A stretch of DNA of 64,000 nucleotides from AWTP1-13 sp033764875 (GTDB taxonomy: Bacteria; Pseudomonadota; Alphaproteobacteria; Rhizobiales; Hyphomicrobiaceae), in NCBI GenBank assembly GCA_033764875.1, contig JANRIO010000120.1, forward strand, positions 62,001 to 126,000, read 5' to 3'. Made by a program: the position numbers and the translations under genes. The notes beneath the pieces were generated by a model. It did not search any database. It saw only the letters and a list, made by a program, of their open reading frames with translations, and was not told where the DNA came from. Of the stretch, positions 17,313-26,060 are shown in pieces (position 1 is the stretch's first letter; each line of letters opens with the position of its first letter).

Positions 17313-18194
17313 ATGTTCAAGCTCGGCAATGTCGATATTCGGCGCATCGAAGAAAGCTGCGGGCCGAGCTTCAGGCCCGCGCAGGTGCTGCCCGACTGGA
17401 CGGCCGAGGCCGTCGCCCCGCACCGCGGCTGGCTCGTGCCGGACTACTTCAGCGAGGAGAAGGGGCGTCTCGTGATGTCCGTCCATAGCTGGCTGCTCAG
17501 GACCCGGCATCACACCATTCTCGTCGACACCTGCGTCGGCAATCACAAGGAGCGGCCCGGCCAGCCGGCTTTCCACATGCTGGACCGGCCCTACCTGGCC
17601 AATCTCGCGGCGGCCGGCGTCAGGCCGGAGGAGATCGACTACGTGCTCTGCACGCACCTGCACGTCGACCACGTCGGCTGGAACACGCGCCTGGCGGACG
17701 GTCGCTGGGTGCCGACCTTTCCCAACGCCCGCTATGTCTTCTCCAGGACCGACCGCGACTTCTACGACCCCGCCCGTGGCGCCGGCGGCAGGATCGAGGC
17801 CAACGCCCGCGTCTTCAACGACAGCGTGCTGCCGATCCTCGAGGCCAGACAGGACATGGTGGTGGAAGGCGTCGTCGAGCTCACCGACGGCATCACCATC
17901 GAGCCGGCGCCCGGTCACTCTCCGGGGCACGTGCTGATCAAGCTCGTCTCGGCGGGCGCGGAAGGGCTGTTCACCGGCGACATCATGCACCACCCGATGC
18001 AGATCTGGGAGGATACCTGGAGCAGCGCCTTCTGCACCGATCCGGGGCAGGCCCGCCTCAGCCGTCGCCGCGTCCTCGAGCACGCCTGCGCCCACGGCAG
18101 CATCCTGTACCCTGCCCACTTCGCCGGCCCGCACATCGGCCGCGTCGGCGAGAGGCCCGGCGGCTTCGCCTTTCTGCCGGGCCGTGCGGTATGA
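17313..18194 (+). CDS. Metallo-beta-lactamase fold hydrolase
   Basis: 293 aa. The zinc signature HLHVDH is near residue 117, with GHSPGH near residue 207, a metal-bridging Asp in FTGDIMHHP near 226 and a final His in YPAHFAG near 273, so a complete dinuclear site is present. The group with FKLGNVDIRRIEE at the N-terminus contains lactonase- and hydrolase-like enzymes of unknown substrate. Start ATG 17313 matches that N-terminus. A soluble, cytoplasmic hydrolase is likely; quorum-quenching lactonase is only one possibility. Confidence 0.87.
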   Translation: MFKLGNVDIRRIEESCGPSFRPAQVLPDWTAEAVAPHRGWLVPDYFSEEKGRLVMSVHSWLLRTRHHTILVDTCVGNHKERPGQPAFHMLDRPYLANLAAAGVRPEEIDYVLCTHLHVDHVGWNTRLADGRWVPTFPNARYVFSRTDRDFYDPARGAGGRIEANARVFNDSVLPILEARQDMVVEGVVELTDGITIEPAPGHSPGHVLIKLVSAGAEGLFTGDIMHHPMQIWEDTWSSAFCTDPGQARLSRRRVLEHACAHGSILYPAHFAGPHIGRVGERPGGFAFLPGRAV

Positions 18195-18340
18195 GCACCT
18201 GACTGCCCGATGTGGCCGACCATCGCCGATGTGGTCTCGGCGACGCGCGTGCAAAATGAGCCCTATTCGTCACCTTGAATGGGATCTGTCGGCACAGTCC
18301 GAAGGCTCTCGATCCGCCTGCCTTCTTGCCAGGCTCGCGT

Positions 18341-18601
18341 TCACTCCTGCGCGTGGAAGGGCTCGGTGCCCGTAGGCTCGCCAGCGGCATTCAGCGTCAG
18401 CTTCTCCACCCGCGCCTCCGCCTGCTTCAGCAGGCCGTCGCAGTGCGCCTTCAGTGCCTCGCCGCGCTCGTAGATGGTGATGCTCTCCTCGAGCGCCACG
18501 TCGCCCTTCTCGAGCCGCCCGACGATGGTCTCGAGCTCCTTCAGCGCCGTCTCGAACGACATGGCCTTGATGTCGTGATGATTGGCGGCTGGCTTTGCCA
18601 T
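18341..18601 (-). CDS. xseB: Exodeoxyribonuclease VII small subunit
   Basis: 86 aa. The conserved XseB helix-turn-helix pair MSFETALKELETIVGRLEKG then VALEESITIYERGEALKAHC spans residues 14-55. XseB coats the XseA catalytic subunit and is needed for degradation of single-stranded DNA. AGGTGA lies eight bases before ATG 18601; an ATG two codons upstream is too close to that site. It sits downstream of a histone-deacetylase-like gene on the same strand, an arrangement I recall as common in alphaproteobacteria. Confidence 0.93.
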   Translation of the reverse strand: MAKPAANHHDIKAMSFETALKELETIVGRLEKGDVALEESITIYERGEALKAHCDGLLKQAEARVEKLTLNAAGEPTGTEPFHAQE

Positions 18602-18652
18602 GCTCATGCTCACCTGCTTGTCAAATCTGTAGGCCTGCTTGCGGAACCGGAG

Positions 18653-18772
18653 GTCGGGTAGAGCCGAGGGCGAAACCCGACAGCACTCATGCGCCGCGCA
18701 CTGCATTCATCGCGCACTGCATTCATTGCGCACTGCGTCCCCCTCGTCGGGTTTCGCTGCGCTCGACCCGAC
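18653..18772. repeat. Paired REP-like palindromes flanking 16-bp tandem repeats
   Basis: Two copies of a palindrome-like unit face each other: 18653-18681 (GTCGGGT-aGAGC ... GCGAAACCCGAC) and 18746-18772 (its reverse complement, two bases shorter in the middle). Between them a 16-bp unit (GCGCACTGCATTCATC) repeats at 18696, 18712 and, truncated, 18728. The whole lies between xseB and the histone-deacetylase-like gene. The layout resembles a BIME, that is, REP units in inverted pairs. Confidence 0.7.
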
Positions 18773-18795
18773 TACAAGCGCTACGAGTGCGCGAC

Positions 18796-19743
<948 letters not shown>

Positions 19744-20039
19744 GAGCGGGGTGCTTGGTTGTCGCTGCGAACGCGGATCGCGGTTATCTGAACAGATGGC
19801 ACCTGTCCTGTCATCCGGAAGGTGCCGGTTTTGCCTTACGCTTTCGTCATGCTATTTTGCGCTGCAGCACGACCCGCGCGCGGCATCGGCTGGACCGGAT
19901 CCGCCCAGATCGCGAGCCTGACAGGCGGTCTGGGGCCTGCATTGATCTGCGGCAAGATCGTTCCGCCTCGACGGGCGGAAACGGGCTGACGCCGTCCGCC
20001 GCCTGTGCCAGGAGAGGGGCGCAATCGAAGCCGCCACCC

Positions 20040-21134
20040 ATGCGCACCGACCTGTTCGACTTTCCCCTGCCGGAGGAGCACATCGCGCTCGAGCCCGCCG
20101 CGCCGCGCGACGCCGCGCGGCTGCTGGTCGTGCGGCCCGGCGCCGGGCCGGAGGACCGCCTTGAGGATCGCCATGTGCGCGACCTGCCGGCGCTGCTGAG
20201 GCCTGGCGACGTGCTCGTCGTCAACGACACCAAGGTCATCCGCGCCGCCCTCCAGGGCACCCGCGTGCGGCAGGACGCCAGCGCCCGCGTCGCGTTCAAC
20301 CTCTTCCAGCGTCTCGGCGACAGCCGCTGGCGGGCCTTTGCGCGGCCGGCCAAGCGCCTGCGGGTCGGCGACAGGATCAGGTTCGGACACGAGGGTCGCG
20401 TCTGCCTGATCGGCACGCTGGAGGCCGAGGTCGCCGCCATCGGCGAGGGGGGCGCCGTCGACCTCGCCTTCAGCCTGCACGGCGCCTATCTGGACGAGGC
20501 CATCGCGGCCGTCGGCGACGTACCGCTTCCGCCCTACATCGCCGGCAAGCGCCCGGTGCGGGAAGGGGACGAGGAGAGCTACCAGACCATCTTCGCCCGT
20601 CGCGAGGGAGCAGTCGCGGCGCCGACCGCGGGGCTGCACTTCACGCCGGATCTGCTGGCGGCGCTGGCGGCAAAGGGCATCCCGCGCGAGACGGTGACGC
20701 TGCACGTGGGCGCCGGCACCTTCCTCCCCGTCAAGGTCGAGGATACGGCCGACCACCGCATGCACGCCGAGTGGGGCGAGATCTCGGGCCCCGTGGCGGA
20801 TGCCCTCAACGCCGCCCGCGCGCGTGGCGGCCGCATCCTGGCCGTCGGCACCACGGCGCTCCGCGTCCTCGAGAGTGCCGCCGATGCGGACGGCCGCATC
20901 AGGCCGTTCTCGGGCGAGACCACGATCTTCATCACGCCGGGCTACCGCTTCCGCGCGGTCGATCTGCTCCTGACCAACTTCCACCTGCCGCGCTCGACGC
21001 TGTTCATGCTGGTTTCGGCCTTCAGCGGCCTCGCGACCATGCAGGCCGCCTACCGGCATGCCGTCACCGGCGGCTACCGCTTCTACTCCTACGGCGACGC
21101 CTCTCTTCTGTTTCCTGCCGAGCCCCGATCATGA
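20040..21134 (+). CDS. queA: S-adenosylmethionine:tRNA ribosyltransferase-isomerase
   Basis: 364 aa, the usual QueA length. It begins MRTDLFDFPLPEEHIA and has VVNDTKVI near residue 62, PLPPYI near 163, EGAVAAPTAGLHFT near 191 and LLTNFHLPRSTLFMLVSAF near 312, all highly conserved. QueA transfers the ribosyl part of SAM to preQ1 in tRNA to form epoxyqueuosine. Its TGA overlaps the tgt start by ATGA, so the two consecutive queuosine steps are translationally coupled. The sequence also has the family's C-terminal YRFYSYGDASL. Confidence 0.96.
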   Translation: MRTDLFDFPLPEEHIALEPAAPRDAARLLVVRPGAGPEDRLEDRHVRDLPALLRPGDVLVVNDTKVIRAALQGTRVRQDASARVAFNLFQRLGDSRWRAFARPAKRLRVGDRIRFGHEGRVCLIGTLEAEVAAIGEGGAVDLAFSLHGAYLDEAIAAVGDVPLPPYIAGKRPVREGDEESYQTIFARREGAVAAPTAGLHFTPDLLAALAAKGIPRETVTLHVGAGTFLPVKVEDTADHRMHAEWGEISGPVADALNAARARGGRILAVGTTALRVLESAADADGRIRPFSGETTIFITPGYRFRAVDLLLTNFHLPRSTLFMLVSAFSGLATMQAAYRHAVTGGYRFYSYGDASLLFPAEPRS

Positions 21135-22267
21135 CCTTCCGCTACGAGCTGCTTGCAACCGACGGCGGCGCCCGCCTCGGCCAGGTGCACACCCCGCGCG
21201 GCATCATCCGCACGCCGGCCTTCATGCCGGTCGGCACGGCCGCCACCGTCAAGGCCGTCTACGTCGACCAGCTCGAGGCGGCCGGCGCCGACATCATCCT
21301 CGGCAATACCTATCATCTCATGCTGCGGCCCGGCGCCGAGCGCGTGGCCCGCCTCGGCGGGCTGCACAGCTTCATGCGCTGGCGCCGGCCGATCCTCACC
21401 GACTCGGGCGGCTTCCAGGTCATGAGCCTGTCCAAGCTGCGCACCATCACGGACGCGGGCGTCGCCTTCCAGTCCCACATCGACGGCTCGCGTCACATGC
21501 TCTCGCCCGAGCGCGCCGTGGAGATCCAGTGTCTGCTCGGCTCCGACATCCAGATGCAACTCGACGAGTGCGTGGCGCTGCCGGCCTCGCGCGAGGAGGT
21601 GGCGCGCGCCATGCAGCGCTCGCTCGCCTGGGCAGGCCGCGCGCAGGCGGCCTTCGCGGCCGAGGTCGAGCGCGGCCGGGCAGGGCAGGGACAAGCGCTC
21701 TTCGGCATCGTCCAGGGCGGCACCGAGAGCGACCTTCGCACCGAGTCGGCCGAGGCCTTGGCGTCCCTCGACCTGCCGGGCTATGCCATCGGCGGCCTTG
21801 CCGTCGGCGAGCCTCAGGACGTGATGCTCGCGACCCTGCAGGTCGCAGCGCGCCACCTGCCGGCGGGGAAGCCCCGCTATCTCATGGGCGTCGGCACGCC
21901 GATAGACATCATCGAGAGCGTGGCGCGCGGCATCGACATGTTCGATTGCGTGATGCCGACCCGCTCCGGCCGCCACGGCCAGGCCTTCACCTGGGACGGC
22001 AAGGTCAATCTGCGCAATGCCGCGTTTGCCGAGGATTTGGCGCCGCTCGACGCCGCGAGCAGCTGCCCTGCGGCCCGGGACTACTCGCGCGCCTACCTGC
22101 ACCACCTCGTCAAGTCGGAGGAGTACCTGGCCGCCATGCTGCTCTCCTGGGCCAACGTGGCCTTCTACCAGGAGCTGATGCAAGCCATGCGGGCGGCCAT
22201 CGCCGAAGGCTGCTTCGCGCAATGGGCGGCCGCGACCAAGGCGCGGTTCAATAGATCGGAGAAATAG
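21131..22267 (+). CDS. tgt: tRNA-guanine transglycosylase lacking most zinc ligands
   Basis: 378 aa. TGT exchanges guanine-34 for preQ1 in tRNAs with GUN anticodons. The catalytic residues are intact: D91 (LTDSGGFQ), the covalent nucleophile D272 (MFDCVMPTR) and the RNA-binding SGRHGQAFT. The structural zinc site is not. The usual C-x-C-x2-C followed by a His 26 residues on reads S310-x-C312-x2-A315 with A341. Three of four ligands are therefore replaced, while the surrounding PLD and YSRAYLHHL are conserved. This looks like genuine loss rather than error. Start ATG 21131 overlaps queA. Confidence 0.95.
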   Translation: MTFRYELLATDGGARLGQVHTPRGIIRTPAFMPVGTAATVKAVYVDQLEAAGADIILGNTYHLMLRPGAERVARLGGLHSFMRWRRPILTDSGGFQVMSLSKLRTITDAGVAFQSHIDGSRHMLSPERAVEIQCLLGSDIQMQLDECVALPASREEVARAMQRSLAWAGRAQAAFAAEVERGRAGQGQALFGIVQGGTESDLRTESAEALASLDLPGYAIGGLAVGEPQDVMLATLQVAARHLPAGKPRYLMGVGTPIDIIESVARGIDMFDCVMPTRSGRHGQAFTWDGKVNLRNAAFAEDLAPLDAASSCPAARDYSRAYLHHLVKSEEYLAAMLLSWANVAFYQELMQAMRAAIAEGCFAQWAAATKARFNRSEK

Positions 22268-22406
22268 CTTGTGCGGGCTGGCGGGCGGGAAATGCGGCGT
22301 GCCGCACCCGATAGGCCATGTACATGCGATGCATCAGCATCCCGAGCAGCAGCAGGCAGCCGAACGGCATCACCGCTGCAAGGAATAGGACCGTTCCGGT
22401 CTTCAT
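22248..22406 (-). CDS. Small single-pass membrane protein overlapping the tgt end
   Basis: 52 aa: a short N-terminus, one hydrophobic segment (VLFLAAVMPFGCLLLLGMLM, about residues 6-25), then a basic tail rich in Arg, His and Tyr. AGGAG is placed about eight bases before ATG 22406, a far better ribosome site than chance. Its last 20 bases overlap the 3' end of tgt on the other strand. No family recognised. The strong translation signal is the main reason to call it. Confidence 0.6.
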   Translation of the reverse strand: MKTGTVLFLAAVMPFGCLLLLGMLMHRMYMAYRVRHAAFPARQPAQAISPIY

Positions 22407-22643
22407 GGACCTCTCCTGAACCACGACCTCCCGAGAAGGGCGCTGCATCGCCCTATTTTGATTCACATCCTACGCAAAGGGCCTTGCCAAAGGCGCCGTG
22501 GATCGCCGCCAATTTGCGTTGAATTGGAGGCGTCGGCGCAACGCTTCCCTAACCGCTGCGGACCGCCGGGGCTGCTCGGCCGTCGGCCCCTCGACCTCGC
22601 CTTCCGGCCGGCTCCCCGCAGGGGAGTCGGAAGGCGCCAACAT

Positions 22644-23672
22644 CTAAAGCAGCCCGAGCGTCGCCACCCGCTCGCCCGTCGACACGGTCGACAGCGTCGT
22701 CGCCCGCACGAACACCCCGCGCTCGGGGGCGCGGAACGTCTCCACCTCGTCGCCCCACACGTCGAGGGTGCGCGCGAGCGGCTGGCCCTTCTCGACGGTG
22801 TCGCCGAGCTTGGCGAGGGTGAAGAGCAGCCCGCCGCGCTTGGCCCTCAGCCCCAGGAAGTCGCCCATCACGTGGGCGACCGGCGCCGCGATGCGCGTCC
22901 CCTCGATCATGCCGAGCCCGATCAGGCCGTTGCGCAGGCACCTGAGACCCTCCTCGACGACCTCCGGCTCGAGCCGGCCGCCCTCGCCGATCTCGAAGGT
23001 GAAGGAGGGCACGCCGGCGGCCGTCGCCTCCACGCACTGGATGCCGCGGCTGACGTACATGCCAGTCCGGCCCTTGACGATGAAGCCCGAGCTCACCTGC
23101 TCGGCGAGCCACAGAGCCCGCTCGGCCTCGGCCCCGAGCGCCATCGCCGGCAGGATCGAGATCGGCACGTAGCGCCCGCCGCGCGTGGGCGTGTGGATGT
23201 CGAGCGCGAAGCTCGAGGCCTTGACGAGGGCGAAGATCTTCGCCGCGAGCATTTGCGACAGGTTGCCGTTGGCATCGCCCGGGAACGAGGTCCAGGCGTC
23301 GATGGGCGACTGGTCGAGCGGCGACTTCATGAGCTGCGACAGCGGGAACCGGTGGTCCGCCTGGAACGCCAGCGGGTGCTGCACCGGGATCGCCACGATG
23401 CTGCCGGCGAGTTGGGCCGGCTCGATCTCTGCCATCAGCCGCGCCACCATGGCCGTGCCGGACACCTCGTCACCGTGGATGCCGGCCCCGATGTAGAGCC
23501 GGGGCCCGGGCCGCACGCCGTTGGCCGCGATCACGGGCAGCTTGATCGCGGTGCCGTCCGCAAGCTCGCAGAGGTCGAGCTGCAGCCGTCTCTTGGCGCC
23601 GGGCTCGATCCTGTACCCCTCCACCTCGAGCGGCGCCACCGGCAGGGCGGGAACGAAGTCGCGCGCGGTCAT
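22644..23672 (-). CDS. Succinylglutamate desuccinylase/aspartoacylase family zinc hydrolase
   Basis: 342 aa with the M14-like zinc site: H and E in GIHGDEVSG near residue 69, the third ligand His in ALDIHTPTRGG near 160 and a catalytic Glu in FTFEIGEGG near 229. The C-terminal part (DFLGLRAKRGG, VEKGQPLA) resembles the biotinyl-like domain of this group. Relatives cleave N-acyl amino acids or related amides. It starts with an ATGA overlap at the stop of the HpaB-like gene, so the two act in one pathway. That pathway is probably hydroxylation of an aromatic followed by amide hydrolysis, or the reverse. The specific substrate is unknown. Confidence 0.85.
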   Translation of the reverse strand: MTARDFVPALPVAPLEVEGYRIEPGAKRRLQLDLCELADGTAIKLPVIAANGVRPGPRLYIGAGIHGDEVSGTAMVARLMAEIEPAQLAGSIVAIPVQHPLAFQADHRFPLSQLMKSPLDQSPIDAWTSFPGDANGNLSQMLAAKIFALVKASSFALDIHTPTRGGRYVPISILPAMALGAEAERALWLAEQVSSGFIVKGRTGMYVSRGIQCVEATAAGVPSFTFEIGEGGRLEPEVVEEGLRCLRNGLIGLGMIEGTRIAAPVAHVMGDFLGLRAKRGGLLFTLAKLGDTVEKGQPLARTLDVWGDEVETFRAPERGVFVRATTLSTVSTGERVATLGLL

Positions 23673-25144
23673 TTGCTGTCTCCCTTCGCGGCGTGCGGCA
23701 GCTCGTAGCCGCCGAGCACGCGGTCGACGAGGCCCTTGGCTGCTCCCCAGTCGTAGGTGCGGTAGGCATGCCCCGTCACGAAATGGCGCGCGCCGCTGTA
23801 GAACATCTCGTACTGCGTGTGCCGCGAGGCGAACTCCGAGCCGACGCTGTCCCAGGCGAGCTTGAACAGCTTGACCCGCCCCTCCGGTCCCGTGGCGGGC
23901 GACAGCATGGTCCGGCCGATGATCGCGCGCGCTTCCGGATTGGCGAAGTCCTCCGCGCACGACGGCAGCATGATCAGCCCGCCGCCGGCGAGCTCCCGGA
24001 TCGTCTCGACGACCTTCGGATAGAGCTTCTGCGCCTTCACCTGCGCCGAGTAGAGCGTCGCCTTGTCCGGCAAGAAATACGGCCCGTACTGGTACCCCTT
24101 GGCCTCCATGGCGTGCACGTAGGCGTCGAGCATGCCGGCGTCGGAGGCAAGCTCCCCCAGCGTCTCCCGCACCTGCGGGAAATCCGTCGTGCCGATCGTC
24201 TCCGTGATCTTGTGCGCGACGCCGACAAGGTAGCGCAGCTTCACCGCCAGCCGGATCATCGACTGGTAGTTCTGGTAGGAATGCGCCGGCGTATCGTGGA
24301 ACTGGGCGAGCGACATCTTCGCGTTGCGGTGCACGAACACCCGGTCCCAGGGGATCTTGACGTCGTCGAAGTAGACGATGGCGTCGTTCTCGTCCCAGAT
24401 CGATGAGATCGGGTAGTCGAAGCGCGAGGAGGCGGCTTCCTCGTAGGAGCGCCGCGACAGGAGCTGCACGCCCTTGGACCCGATCGGGATCGAGGCGGTG
24501 AAGGCATACTTGGCATCGCCCTCCCGCACGGGCCTGAGCGACGCGATCAGGATGTCGTTGGCCATGATGGCGCTGGTGCCGAGCATCTTGGCGCCGCGGA
24601 TGGTGATGCCGCCCGCATCCTCGTCGCAGATGGAGGCGGTGAGGAACTCGTCCTTCTGCTCGCCCGTGGCCTTCGACCGGTCGGCCTGTGGATCGATGAT
24701 CACGTAGGCGAGGTAGAGGTCGTTGTCCCGCGCGTGCTCGTAGTAGGCCGTGAGCGCGGTGCCTCGGCCGGCTCCGTGCTCCTCGAACAGGTCGGCCCCC
24801 ATCGCCATGGCCGAGAGGCACGACGCCACGTGGTCCGGCGAGCGGCCCATGTAGCCGCAGTGCACCTCGGCCCAGGCGGTGAGCGCCTTGCGCCGCAAGA
24901 CGAGCTCCGCATACGAGCGCGGCAGCTGCCAGGCGCGGTTGACCCGCACGCCCTTGCCCGGCACCTCGAAGGTCATCTGCGCCGCATGCTCCGGCGCCGC
25001 CTGGAAGTCGTAGAGGGCCGCCGCCGTTCGCGTGACGTTGCGGAACGCGGGATGCTCCAGGGGCTGCGTCACCCGTCCCCCGTTGATGAGGATGGTTCGC
25101 CCATCCTGCAGGCTGGCGAGATGCCGTGCACCGTCTTTGATCAT
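23669..25144 (-). CDS. 4-hydroxyphenylacetate 3-hydroxylase family FADH2-dependent monooxygenase (HpaB-like)
   Basis: 491 aa. HpaB N- and C-terminal domains are both present: GYMGRSPDHVAS near residue 95, YVIIDPQADRS near 146, DFANPEARAIIGRTM and SRHTQYEMFYSG near the end. These oxygenases ortho-hydroxylate phenols using reduced flavin from a partner reductase, or act as related flavin enzymes. No reductase is adjacent. The start ATG 25144 lies 57 bases downstream of a presumed MarR operator. It is coupled to the aspartoacylase-like gene by ATGA. Confidence 0.88.
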   Translation of the reverse strand: MIKDGARHLASLQDGRTILINGGRVTQPLEHPAFRNVTRTAAALYDFQAAPEHAAQMTFEVPGKGVRVNRAWQLPRSYAELVLRRKALTAWAEVHCGYMGRSPDHVASCLSAMAMGADLFEEHGAGRGTALTAYYEHARDNDLYLAYVIIDPQADRSKATGEQKDEFLTASICDEDAGGITIRGAKMLGTSAIMANDILIASLRPVREGDAKYAFTASIPIGSKGVQLLSRRSYEEAASSRFDYPISSIWDENDAIVYFDDVKIPWDRVFVHRNAKMSLAQFHDTPAHSYQNYQSMIRLAVKLRYLVGVAHKITETIGTTDFPQVRETLGELASDAGMLDAYVHAMEAKGYQYGPYFLPDKATLYSAQVKAQKLYPKVVETIRELAGGGLIMLPSCAEDFANPEARAIIGRTMLSPATGPEGRVKLFKLAWDSVGSEFASRHTQYEMFYSGARHFVTGHAYRTYDWGAAKGLVDRVLGGYELPHAAKGDSK

Positions 25145-25200
25145 GGCTGGTCCTCAAGGATCGCGGCGGCCGCCACCTGTGCGGACGCCATCGCGGTTGC

Positions 25201-25220
25201 ATACTTCAGCGACCTAATGA
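25201..25220 (-). promoter_or_regulatory. Presumed MarR operator before the hydroxylase gene
   Basis: ATACTT-N5-ACCTAA followed by TGA. The same motif recurs at 25859-25878 upstream of the MarR gene, with 15 of 20 positions identical. It overlaps the marR-like stop and lies 57 bases before the hydroxylase ATG, so it could repress a promoter for the hydroxylase operon. Confidence 0.55.
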
Positions 25221-25823
25221 CTTTCCGGCTTCCTCCTTCCGGCGGGCGCGCACGGCCGCGCCGCGGCGCCCGTTGGCCGCGTCCTCGGACTTCCCGCCTG
25301 CCTGGAGGGCGGCAAGGGCGTGGTCCGACCCCGACAGCAGCGCCGTGGTTAGCCCGGCGAGCTGCTCCATCTCGCTGCGCCCGATCAGGCCGAACAGCCG
25401 GTCGTTGACCTCGCGCACCAGCGGCGCCGCATCCCTTACGCGCTGTCGCGCCGCCGCCGTCAGCTCGAACAGCGAGCTGCGCGCGTCGCGCGGGTTCCGC
25501 CGTCGCTTCAGCAGGCCGAGGCGCATCAGCTTCGCCGTCTCCGTGGTGATGAACGGCATGCTCACGCCGAGGCGCGCGGCAAGCTGGGTCGCCGTCATCT
25601 CGGGCGTCTCGGCCCGGGCCAGCGCCATGATGATCTTGAACTGCGGCGGCGATACCTGCATGTGCGCTGCCAGCCCTTCCCGGATCGCGCCCAGCCGCTG
25701 CGCGAACACGACCATGTCCTCGATCAGCCGGCGGAAGCCGCCGTCGGATCCGGCCACCAGCAGGCCGCGCCGCGTGACGGTCAGCGGCGGCCATGTCTCG
25801 CTTGCCTGGGAAGGCGATGCCAT
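25206..25823 (-). CDS. MarR family transcriptional regulator
   Basis: 205 aa. The winged-helix core (QFKIIMALARAE, MTATQLAARLGVSMPFITTE, RDARSSLFELTAAARQRV) occupies residues 55-135, with dimerisation helices on both sides. A basic C-terminal tail (RRGAAVRARRKEE) is unusual in length. MarR repressors release DNA on binding phenolic ligands, which fits the neighbouring HpaB-type hydroxylase. AGGAGG sits six bases before ATG 25823. Two near-identical operator-like repeats flank the gene, indicating autoregulation plus control of the downstream hydroxylase operon. It may also affect the divergent M19 operon. Confidence 0.88.
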   Translation of the reverse strand: MASPSQASETWPPLTVTRRGLLVAGSDGGFRRLIEDMVVFAQRLGAIREGLAAHMQVSPPQFKIIMALARAETPEMTATQLAARLGVSMPFITTETAKLMRLGLLKRRRNPRDARSSLFELTAAARQRVRDAAPLVREVNDRLFGLIGRSEMEQLAGLTTALLSGSDHALAALQAGGKSEDAANGRRGAAVRARRKEEAGKSLGR

Positions 25824-25858
25824 GCCTGTCCTCCTCGCTGCCCGGTCCGAGTGTACAG

Positions 25859-25878
25859 ATACTTAAGTCACCTAACAA
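25859..25878 (-). promoter_or_regulatory. Presumed MarR operator in the marR/M19 divergent promoter region
   Basis: ATACTT-N5-ACCTAA, containing TTAAGT-C-ACCTAA, an inverted repeat with one mismatch. It starts 36 bases upstream of the marR-like ATG and about 180 bases before the divergent dipeptidase-like gene. It is the better-conserved partner of the copy at 25201. Confidence 0.6.
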
Positions 25879-26060
25879 TATGCGCGCGGCGTGCGGCGTG
25901 CCCATCGCGCGTAGGCAGTTGCCGGATTTTTCGGCACCCGCAGCTCCGCGCGCCGCGCCGCGATTGACGTCGCAGCGCTTTCGCCGGACACTGCCCGGAG
26001 CAGCATCGGGCGGGGACGGGGCGCAGGCGCAATGGTGCCAGAAAACATCCAGGAGGACGC

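Noticed and set aside
18696..18736. Tandem 16-bp repeats as a CRISPR fragment
   Set aside because: Repeats are contiguous without spacers and lie between REP-like units; no cas genes.
19798..19826. Hairpin (GGCACCT / AGGTGCC) upstream of queA as a preQ1 riboswitch
   Set aside because: No preQ1 pseudoknot sequence or A-rich tail recognised, more than 200 bases before the gene; a chance 7-bp stem is as likely.
22644..25202. Single 852-residue fusion covering the HpaB-like and aspartoacylase-like region
   Set aside because: The first half of this frame is out of frame with the HpaB-like gene and encodes nothing recognisable; two coupled genes fit.
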